NCBI RefSeq assembly: GCF_917627385.1
Contig: NZ_CAKJTL010000134.1
Location: forward strand, 12,584 to 46,028
DNA from: Protofrankia sp. CiT1
GTDB lineage: Bacteria; Actinomycetota; Actinomycetes; Frankiales; Frankiaceae
DNA length: 33,445 bases
Reading direction: 5' to 3'
Shown here: piece by piece, positions 24,625 through 30,425 of the stretch
Numbering within the stretch: the stretch's first letter is position 1
How the letters are laid out: each line of letters opens with the position of its first letter
Made by a program: the position numbers and the translations under genes
Notes under the pieces: model-generated
The model's database searches: none
What the model saw: the letters and a program-made list of their open reading frames with translations, nothing else
What the model was told of the DNA's origin: nothing

Positions 24625-24981
24625 GTGGCGCCAGAGGTGCTCATCCCCCTCGTGTCGGGTTCGATCTCGACAGTCCTTGGCTCAATCGCCATAATGATCA
24701 TGTACCTCTCCAGGCAGCGGACCGAACGGATCAAACACTCTCAATTAATTGATCTTGAACGAGAACGTCTTTGGCTCACCTTGGCTGCCTTCGAGCGCGG
24801 CACGACCGCTGGACAATCTGCAGATCTTGTTGGCCTGACGCTAGCGCTCCGTGGTGGGGACGACTCAGCCCGAAACAGCCCGGACGACATCGATAGCAGC
24901 GGATCAAGGCCGTCGATGCTGGGCAGTCAATCTCCATCAGGCGTTCCTTCCTCTCCTCCCGCCTGCGCCGGCCGCAGGTAG
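24625..24981 (+). CDS. Small single-pass membrane protein of unknown function
   Basis: 118 residues from a GTG with GGAG 7 nt upstream. Residues about 4-27 form a clear membrane helix (I-P-L-V-S-G-S-I-S-T-V-L-G-S-I-A-I-M-I-M-Y). A charged helical segment follows (S-R-Q-R-T-E-R-I-K-H-S, then L-E-R-E-R-L-W-L-T-L-A-A-F-E-R), and the tail is Ser/Pro-rich and disordered-looking. No family is recognised. It is divergent from the large membrane protein gene and shares the A/T-richer composition in its first half, so the two may belong to one acquired unit. A longer open frame upstream to 24517 lacks coding character. Confidence 0.5.
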   Translation: MAPEVLIPLVSGSISTVLGSIAIMIMYLSRQRTERIKHSQLIDLERERLWLTLAAFERGTTAGQSADLVGLTLALRGGDDSARNSPDDIDSSGSRPSMLGSQSPSGVPSSPPACAGRR

Positions 24982-25235
24982 GCCGATAGTCGCGAGAAAG
25001 TCGGTAACGGCGTTCGCGAGTGAGCGCAGCTGAACCGGATCGGTTGTCGTCGGCCGCCGCCACCGAATCAGCCGAACGGGCGGCTGCCGACAGGCGGCAC
25101 CGCGTCGTTCGCCGGCACAGGTGGAGGCGACGCTGGCCACCGTGCACCGCACCCCGGTCGCGCCTCGGCTGGGTGACGTCCTACGATTCGGTCGGGATAG
25201 TGACGAGTCATATCCGTCAGGGGGGGAGTTACCCG

Positions 25236-26141
25236 ATGTTTCGGGTTCCGGTGGGTCCGACCCATGCCAACGGCGGGCCGAGTGGTCCGCCCGTAAGCGT
25301 GGTGATACCCGCGCACAACGAGCAGGCGGTCATCGGTCGCTGCCTGACGGCGCTGCGTGCCGGGGTACCCGCGGACGCCCTGGACATCGTCGTGGTGTGC
25401 AACGGGTGCACGGACGGCACGGCGGAGATCGCCCGAGCCGCCGGGGTACGGGTGGTGGAGACGCCGCGTCCCGGCAAGGCCGGGGCACTCAACCTCGGTG
25501 ACGCGGCGGTGGCCTCGTTCCCCCGCTTCTACGTGGACGCGGACGTGGTCGTGCGCGGCGACGTCCTGCTGGAAACCGCGGATCTGCTCCGCACGGACGC
25601 CGCGATGGCCGCGGCTCCCCGGTTGGCCGTCGACCTGACCGGAGTCAGCTGGCCGGTACGCAGCTTCTACCGGCTGTGGATGCGCCAGCCGTTCGTCGGC
25701 GACAGCCACGTCGGCTCCGGCGTGGTGGGCCTGAACGAGGCCGGACGGGGACGCTTCGAGCACTTCCCCGAGATCATCGCCGACGACCTCTTCCTCTACA
25801 CCCTGTTCAGTGCCGACGAGCGACGGGCCGCCCGCCCCGGCCTGGACTTCACCATCTTCCCGGCCCGGACGGTGCGCGCCCACCTGCACCGCCTCGTCCG
25901 CGTCTACGCCGGCAACCGCCAGCTGGGCCAGACAGAGGCGAAACCGGAGACCGCCGCCAACGGCCGGAGCGGCTGGGCCCGGGTGGTCAAAGAAGATCCA
26001 CGCAGAGTGGTCGACATACCCTGCTATGTCGGTATGGTGGTGCTGGCTCAGCTGCTGGCCCGCCGCAAGCTACGTCGGGGGGACCTCAGAACATGGGAAC
26101 GCGACAACACCAGCCGGACCACCAGCGCGGGGGCGGCCTGA
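25236..26141 (+). CDS. Family 2 glycosyltransferase
   Basis: 301-residue GT-A fold glycosyltransferase. V-S-V-V-I-P-A-H-N-E at about residues 20-29 is the nucleotide-sugar-binding start. D-I-V-V-V-C-N-G-C-T-D-G-T and the metal-binding D101-A-D103 follow, and D-D-L-F-L-Y lies where the catalytic acid block is expected. A C-terminal hydrophobic helix (about 263-280) may bind membrane. The ATG has GGGGGGAG 7 nt upstream; the frame is open further upstream, without coding features. It overlaps the start of the acyltransferase by 49 bp, so the two should be translated together. The sugar and acceptor are unknown; an exopolysaccharide or glycolipid (including glycosylated carotenoid) role would fit. 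Confidence 0.9.
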   Translation: MFRVPVGPTHANGGPSGPPVSVVIPAHNEQAVIGRCLTALRAGVPADALDIVVVCNGCTDGTAEIARAAGVRVVETPRPGKAGALNLGDAAVASFPRFYVDADVVVRGDVLLETADLLRTDAAMAAAPRLAVDLTGVSWPVRSFYRLWMRQPFVGDSHVGSGVVGLNEAGRGRFEHFPEIIADDLFLYTLFSADERRAARPGLDFTIFPARTVRAHLHRLVRVYAGNRQLGQTEAKPETAANGRSGWARVVKEDPRRVVDIPCYVGMVVLAQLLARRKLRRGDLRTWERDNTSRTTSAGAA

Positions 26142-26764
26142 GCAGGTCGTTACGGGCGGCTCGCTCGCTGCTCGACCCGCTGGCCTACGCGCACATCCTG
26201 CGGATCGCGCACTTCTACGGCTATTCGCACGTGCGGCCGCGCCGCCTGATGACCGTGGCACCCGGGGTGCGCCTGGCACCGAACGTCTCCATCCGCAACG
26301 GCGAGCGCATCACGATCGGTGCCGGCGCCGAGATCGGCGAACGCTGCTACCTGTGGGCCGGTGACTCGACCGGCCGTATCGATATCGGTGCGCACGCGCT
26401 GTTCGCTCCCGAGGTCTTCGTGACCGCGTCCAACTACCGGACGCCACCCGGTGTGCCCGTCATGCACCAGGACAAGGACGAACGCGACATCAGGATCGGC
26501 GCGAACGTCTGGCTGGGCGCCCGGGTGGTCGTCGTCGCGGGTGTCACGATCGGTGACGGATGCATCGTCGGTGCCAACTCGGTAGTGACCACGTCACTGC
26601 CACCGGATGCCATCGCTGTCGGCGCGCCAGCCCGAGTCGTCGGCCACCGCGGCGGCTCGCCCGACGCGACGCCGACCGACGCGACGCCGACCAACGACGA
26701 GCCCACCGGCACTCCGAGCAACAACGGACGGGGGACAGCATGGCCGTCGACGTCTCAATCCTGA
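26093..26764 (+). CDS. Left-handed beta-helix O-acyl/acetyltransferase (hexapeptide repeat)
   Basis: 223-residue member of the WbbJ/maltose-acetyltransferase-like group. Hexapeptide-repeat turns are visible from about residue 65 (V-R-L-A-P-N-V-S-I, I-T-I-G-A-G-A-E-I-G) to about 185 (V-T-I-G-D-G-C-I-V-G-A-N-S-V-V). The catalytic-type segment D-E-R-D-I-R-I-G-A-N-V-W-L-G is present, followed by A-I-A-V-G-A-P-A-R-V-V-G. The start is the ATG at 26093 inside the glycosyltransferase gene, with GGGGGGA about 10 nt upstream. The C-terminal tail contains a duplicated D-A-T-P-T from a 15-bp tandem repeat. The stop overlaps the next glycosyltransferase by 25 bp. It probably acetylates a sugar of the same product. 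Confidence 0.88.
   Translation: MGTRQHQPDHQRGGGLSRSLRAARSLLDPLAYAHILRIAHFYGYSHVRPRRLMTVAPGVRLAPNVSIRNGERITIGAGAEIGERCYLWAGDSTGRIDIGAHALFAPEVFVTASNYRTPPGVPVMHQDKDERDIRIGANVWLGARVVVVAGVTIGDGCIVGANSVVTTSLPPDAIAVGAPARVVGHRGGSPDATPTDATPTNDEPTGTPSNNGRGTAWPSTSQS
26663..26692. repeat. 15-bp tandem duplication in the acyltransferase tail
   Basis: GACGCGACGCCGACC occurs twice in direct succession and in frame, encoding D-A-T-P-T twice; a diverged third unit (N-D-E-P-T) follows. It lies in the disordered C-terminal tail outside the beta-helix. Confidence 0.88.
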
Positions 26765-27834
26765 TCATTTCTTACAACACCCGCACGCTCACCGCGACCT
26801 GCCTGGACTCGCTGCACGCGGCACCGGACACCGTGAGCACCGAGGTGCTCGTCGTCGACAACGCTTCCAGCGACGACACCGTCGCCGTGCTCAAGGAGCG
26901 CTACCCGTGGGTGCGGCTGATCGAACAGCCGACCAACCTCGGCTTCGCCCGCGCGGTCAACATCGCGGCGAGCGCCGCCACCGGCCGCTACGTGCTGCTC
27001 CTCAACTCCGACACGGTCGTCATCGACGACGCGGTGGGCCGCCTCGTCGCCTTCGCCGAGAAGCATCCACATCACGGCGTGTACGGGGGACGCACGCTGG
27101 CCCCCGACCGGGCTCTCGACCCCAGCTCCTGTTGGGGCGCGCCGACGCTGTGGAGCCACCTGTGCTTCGGCCTCGGCCTGACCACCGCGCGGCGCGGCTC
27201 GCGGCTGTTCGACCCCGAGGCACTCGGCGGGTGGCAGCGCGACAACGTCGCCTCCGTCGGGGTGGTGACCGGCTGCCTGCTGCTGGTGCGCCGGGACCGG
27301 TTCACCCAGCTCGGCGGGCTCGACCCGCGGTACTTCATGTACGGCGAGGACGTCGACTTCTCCCTTCGGGCCCGAGCCGCCGGCTACGACCCGGTGATCA
27401 CGCCGGAAGCGACTGTGGTCCACCACAGCGGTGCGTCGTCGTCCCAGCACGCGGACAAGACGATCCTCACGCTGACCGGCAAGACCACCCTCGCCCGGAC
27501 CCATCGCACCGGTTGGCAGCGCACCTTCTGCCTGGCGATGCTCGCGCTGGGCGTGGCGCTGCGGGCCGGCCTCGGCGTGGCCGCCACCCGCGCCGGCCGC
27601 GGCACCACCGGCAACCAGGGCAGCTGGCGGGCGGTCTGGCAGGCCCGCGCACGCTGGTGGCCCGGCTACCCTCCCTACCCGGCGGACGCCCCGGGCCACC
27701 TGACCACCGAGGACTCGCCTGCCGGGCTCCCCGGTGCCATGGAACAAAACGGCAGCTCAGCACAGGCTGACACGGCAGAACCGGCCGACGCCGTGGCAGC
27801 CGCGCCGGCCAAAGCCACCGAGCCAGCTGGCTGA
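26740..27834 (+). CDS. Family 2 glycosyltransferase (rhamnosyltransferase-like)
   Basis: 364-residue GT2 protein of the WcaE/rhamnosyl- or galactosyl-transferase type. V-S-I-L-I-I-S-Y-N-T starts the fold; V-V-D-N-A-S-S-D-D-T, T-N-L-G-F-A-R-A-V-N and L-L-L-N-S-D-T (metal site about 89-92) are typical. F-M-Y-G-E-D-V-D-F-S-L-R-A-R is the catalytic/acceptor block, with H-H-S-G further on. A hydrophobic helix (about 265-285) follows, then a long Ala/Thr/Glu-rich disordered tail. The ATG has GGGGGA 6 nt upstream and lies 25 bp inside the acyltransferase gene. It is the third gene of the overlapping operon. Confidence 0.92.
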   Translation: MAVDVSILIISYNTRTLTATCLDSLHAAPDTVSTEVLVVDNASSDDTVAVLKERYPWVRLIEQPTNLGFARAVNIAASAATGRYVLLLNSDTVVIDDAVGRLVAFAEKHPHHGVYGGRTLAPDRALDPSSCWGAPTLWSHLCFGLGLTTARRGSRLFDPEALGGWQRDNVASVGVVTGCLLLVRRDRFTQLGGLDPRYFMYGEDVDFSLRARAAGYDPVITPEATVVHHSGASSSQHADKTILTLTGKTTLARTHRTGWQRTFCLAMLALGVALRAGLGVAATRAGRGTTGNQGSWRAVWQARARWWPGYPPYPADAPGHLTTEDSPAGLPGAMEQNGSSAQADTAEPADAVAAAPAKATEPAG

Positions 27835-27884
27835 CGCGGGCCTTGGGTGGTGGCCGGCCGAGACCCGGCCGCCACCCATCGATG

Positions 27885-27920
27885 CGGTAGGCACAGGGGT
27901 AGCACAATGGGTAGCATCAA
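27885..27920. promoter_or_regulatory. Three direct 12-bp repeats at the mazE start, candidate operator
   Basis: CGGTAGGCACAG, GGGTAGCACAAT and GGGTAGCATCAA follow each other without gaps. Ribbon-helix-helix antitoxins commonly bind tandem direct repeats near their own start codon, so this could be the autoregulatory site of the mazEF pair. The array covers the first ATG (27907). Confidence 0.45.
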
Positions 27921-28155
27921 AAGTATGAAGATCAGCGTTAGTCTGCCGGACGACGATGTGCGCTTCATCGACGAGTTCAGTGCCGCAAGCAGCATCCCGT
28001 CACGCTCCGCGGTAATCCACCAGGCTGTTGGCCTGCTGCGGGCGGCCAGCATCGAAACCGCCTACACCGCGGCCTGGGACGAGTGGGCCGCCACCAGTGA
28101 CGCCGGGCTCTGGGATGCCACCACGGCGGACGAACTCGCCGATGCGTCGCGGTGA
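27907..28155 (+). CDS. mazE: MazE-type ribbon-helix-helix antitoxin
   Basis: 82-residue protein that begins, after six residues, with M-K-I-S-V-S-L-P-D-D-D-V, the typical beta strand of a ribbon-helix-helix DNA-binding domain; S-R-S-A-V-I-H-Q-A-V is the second helix. The C-terminal half (W-D-E-W-A...D-A-T-T-A-D-E-L) is acidic, as expected for the toxin-neutralising part. It overlaps the toxin gene by 14 bp, the usual arrangement. The ATG at 27907 has AGGGG 7 nt upstream; the ATG at 27925 would start exactly at M-K-I-S but has no ribosome binding site. The symbol is used in the broad sense; mycobacterial MazE-like antitoxins look similar. Confidence 0.85.
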   Translation: MGSIKSMKISVSLPDDDVRFIDEFSAASSIPSRSAVIHQAVGLLRAASIETAYTAAWDEWAATSDAGLWDATTADELADASR

Positions 28156-28489
28156 CATCTACTGGGTCAGCCTGGAACCAGCCCGGGGAGCAGAAGCGAA
28201 CAAGACCCGCCCCGCGGTGATCGTGAGTAATGACGCCGCCAACCGCGCGGCCGGGCGTGCCGGGCGCGGTGTGGTCACCGTCGTACCCATCACGTCCAGC
28301 ACCGATCGGGTGTTCCCGTTCCAGGTCCTGCTCAAAGCCGCTGAGTGCGGGCTCGCGGTCGATTCAAAAGCTCAGGCCGAGCAGGTGCGAGCCGTGGCCG
28401 CGGACCGGCTCGGCAACCGGATCGCAGAGGTCCCGCCCGCGACGATGGCCGCGCTGGACAACGCCTTGCGGCTGCACCTCGCGCTCTGA
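28142..28489 (+). CDS. mazF: MazF-type endoribonuclease toxin
   Basis: 115-residue PemK/MazF toxin. R-R-G-D-I-Y-W-V-S-L starts the fold, and N-K-T-R-P-A-V-I-V-S-N carries the catalytic Arg region. V-V-T-V-V-P-I-T-S-S-T is the conserved Thr/Ser strand, and A-E-Q-V-R-A-V is the late family block. MazF cleaves single-stranded RNA at short specific sequences, unless bound by MazE. Cleavage specificity is not readable here. The ATG lies inside the antitoxin gene. A 12-bp perfect palindrome, AGGCGATCGCCT, directly overlaps the stop (28489-28500). The pair sits at the end of the glycosyltransferase operon, and its gene order is the common antitoxin-first one. Confidence 0.95.
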   Translation: MRRGDIYWVSLEPARGAEANKTRPAVIVSNDAANRAAGRAGRGVVTVVPITSSTDRVFPFQVLLKAAECGLAVDSKAQAEQVRAVAADRLGNRIAEVPPATMAALDNALRLHLAL

Positions 28490-28558
28490 GGCGATCGCCT
28501 GCCTGCACATCCGCTCGCGCTCACCTGCACTCGCTTGTGGCCGGTGCGCTGACCACGG

Positions 28559-28861
28559 TCACCGACGTTGCAGCCGGCGCCCCCAGAAGACCCACCAGGA
28601 CAGTGTCTGGGTAACCAGCGCGAACCCGAAGAGAAGATCCTCGACCGGCGCATACGCGAACCTGCGGCCGATGATCGCATTCGGGTCGTACGTGACAATC
28701 GCCAGGCCGGTCAGGACACCATTCGTCATCAACTGAAAGACGACGATGACGGCATAGGCAGCCCAGAAGGCTTTGCGGGCAAGCACTCTGGTCCGCAGCA
28801 CCGCGAAGTCGATCAGGACAGTGGCGGCAACGCCGACGACGGCGAGAAAGGTATAGCTCAC
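28559..28861 (-). CDS. crtYd: Lycopene cyclase subunit CrtYd
   Basis: 100-residue membrane protein with three hydrophobic helices. The motif P-V-E-D-L-L-F-G-F at the third helix is the conserved P-x-E-[ED] signature of the heterodimeric lycopene cyclases. With CrtYc it cyclises lycopene ends (beta or epsilon rings depending on the organism). Its ATG overlaps the crtYc stop by 4 bp (ATGA at 28861-28858), so the two subunits are made together. The size is normal for one subunit; in fungi and some archaea the two are fused. It ends 69 bp from the convergent mazF. Confidence 0.92.
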   Translation of the reverse strand: MSYTFLAVVGVAATVLIDFAVLRTRVLARKAFWAAYAVIVVFQLMTNGVLTGLAIVTYDPNAIIGRRFAYAPVEDLLFGFALVTQTLSWWVFWGRRLQRR

Positions 28862-29220
28862 TGCTCCTCCCCCACCAGCCCGCCGTCCACCGCCGGCTCG
28901 TCGCCCACCGGCCAGCCCGTGACCGCGCGGACGGCCTCCAGCGTCAGCACCGCGCAGACCGGCACCACCAGGAAGAACAGCAGCTCCTCCAAGGGGAGAC
29001 GGCCGACCAGCAGTACCCCGGTCAGCTGGCCGCGGTCATAGCCCCAGTGCCGGCGAGAGATCGCGTAGAAGTCCCAGCCGGCGAACACGGCGACCACCGG
29101 CAGCAATGTCAGCACCAGCCGCAGTGGACGTGCGTACACCCGCGTACGTAGGAATACCTCCAACGGCGCCGTACCGACGAGGCAGGCCGCCAGGACGGCG
29201 AGGTAGCTCAGGTGCCGCAC
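28858..29220 (-). CDS. crtYc: Lycopene cyclase subunit CrtYc
   Basis: 120-residue membrane protein with three helices and the motif R-L-P-L-E-E-L-L-F-F at the third. This is the partner of CrtYd. The tail is acidic (D-E-P-A-V-D-G-G) and extends about 20 residues past the helix. The GTG start is 15 bp after the thiE stop, so the cyclase genes appear to be co-transcribed with thiamine synthesis rather than with the other crt genes, which lie 8-18 kb away on the other strand. Confidence 0.92.
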   Translation of the reverse strand: MRHLSYLAVLAACLVGTAPLEVFLRTRVYARPLRLVLTLLPVVAVFAGWDFYAISRRHWGYDRGQLTGVLLVGRLPLEELLFFLVVPVCAVLTLEAVRAVTGWPVGDEPAVDGGLVGEEQ

Positions 29221-29235
29221 CGCTTGTCGGGTGAG

Positions 29236-29928
29236 TCAGGCCGCGCGGAGCCGGCCGCTCAAGGCGGCCGCGGCGGCACCCGGATCGGCGGCCTCGGTGA
29301 TGCCCCGGACGACGACGACCCGCCGGGCGCCGGTGTCAAGGACCTCGTCGAGGGTTGTCCCGTCCACCCCGCCGGTGACGAACCACGGCTTGGCCCCGAG
29401 CGCGAACGGCGGAGCGAGCCGGGCGGCCAGACGTGGCAGCTCCAGCCCGACCGGGGCCCGCCCTTGTTTGGTGGGGGTCGCCCGCACCGGCCCGACACAG
29501 AAGTAGTCCACGTCGGGATCTTCTATCGCGGCAGTGAGCTGATCAATATCATGAGTGGACTGCCCGATCAGCACGTCCGGACCGAGCAGCTGACGGGCCA
29601 GCTGGGGCGGGATATCGCACTGCCCCACGTGCAGCACGTCCACCCCGGTGAAGGCGGCGAGATCGGCCCGATCGTTGGCGCTCACCAGCGCGCCACGCCC
29701 CTGGGCGATCTCGCGCGTCGCGGCAAGCCCAGCGGCCTCGGGCTGCCACTCCAGACCCTTTTCACGCAGCTGGACGACGTCCACCCCGGCGGCGAGGACA
29801 TCGTCGAGAAACTCGGGAAACGCCGGCCGGAGCCCGGTACACAGGTAGAGCCGGGCATCGGCAAGCCGCACCAGCCGCGCCTCGGCCGTACGAGATACCA
29901 GCGCATCAGAATCCCGCACCATACCCAT
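29236..29928 (-). CDS. thiE: Thiamine-phosphate synthase
   Basis: 230-residue TIM-barrel enzyme coupling HMP-pyrophosphate and thiazole phosphate to thiamine phosphate. V-D-V-V-Q-L-R-E-K, V-S-A-N-D-R-A-D, V-L-H-V-G-Q-C-D, I-G-Q-S-T-H-D and F-C-V-G-P-V-R-A-T-P-T-K are the phosphate- and pyrimidine-binding segments. A 20-residue N-terminal extension precedes the barrel. No TPP riboswitch is recognisable upstream. The FAD enzyme and other genes upstream on the same strand are not thiazole-synthesis genes, at least within this window. Confidence 0.94.
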   Translation of the reverse strand: MGMVRDSDALVSRTAEARLVRLADARLYLCTGLRPAFPEFLDDVLAAGVDVVQLREKGLEWQPEAAGLAATREIAQGRGALVSANDRADLAAFTGVDVLHVGQCDIPPQLARQLLGPDVLIGQSTHDIDQLTAAIEDPDVDYFCVGPVRATPTKQGRAPVGLELPRLAARLAPPFALGAKPWFVTGGVDGTTLDEVLDTGARRVVVVRGITEAADPGAAAAALSGRLRAA

Positions 29929-30065
29929 GACCTTACGTGTGACATACCCGGCGGCACAGCATACCCGCCACGACCGGGCCCGCCCAGCCGCTTCTCATTC
30001 GCGCGGATCAACGGCCGCGGCGACCAGCCACGACCAGCGGCGGCCGGACGGTCCTTACAAGAGCC

Positions 30066-30425
30066 TTAAAAAGCCAGTGCCTGGGCCCGGCGTTTGACCT
30101 CCCGGCCGCGGTTCTCCGTCAGCGCCCGCACCGGGGTACCGGGCAGGGTCGGGTCGTCCCGGAAGAGCCAGCCCATCGACTCCTCGTCGGAAAACCCCGC
30201 ATCCGCCAGCACTGTCAGCAGGCCGGGCAGACCTTTGATGACCGCTCCGTCGACGATGAAATCGGCAGGCACCCGTAGGACACCCCCGGAGCGTACGGCC
30301 AGCAGCTTACGGTCTCGCACCATCTGACGCACCCGCGTGATGGGCACCCCGAGCCGGTCAGCGACATCGGGCAGGGTCAGCCAATCCACGGTCAAAGTAA
30401 ACACCGGGCAACAGCTCTTGGTCAC
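30066..30425 (-). CDS. Rv2175c-family DNA-binding protein
   Basis: 119-residue winged-helix protein. W-L-T-L-P-D-V-A-D-R-L-G-V-P-I-T-R-V-R-Q-M-V (residues about 15-36) is the recognition helix region. V-P-A-D-F-I and L-P-G-L-L-T-V-L-A-D-A-G-F-S-D-E-E follow, as in Rv2175c of mycobacteria, a substrate of the kinase PknL. The last about 20 residues are basic (R-G-R-E-V-K-R-R). The GTG start overlaps the stop of the oxidoreductase by 4 bp; a GTG 12 codons later is possible and would drop a cysteine-containing extension. The DNA target is unknown. Confidence 0.9.
   Translation of the reverse strand: MTKSCCPVFTLTVDWLTLPDVADRLGVPITRVRQMVRDRKLLAVRSGGVLRVPADFIVDGAVIKGLPGLLTVLADAGFSDEESMGWLFRDDPTLPGTPVRALTENRGREVKRRAQALAF

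Noticed and set aside
29212-30069. Plus-strand 285-codon frame opposite thiE
   Set aside because: It is the antisense shadow of thiE, whose catalytic segments are clear.
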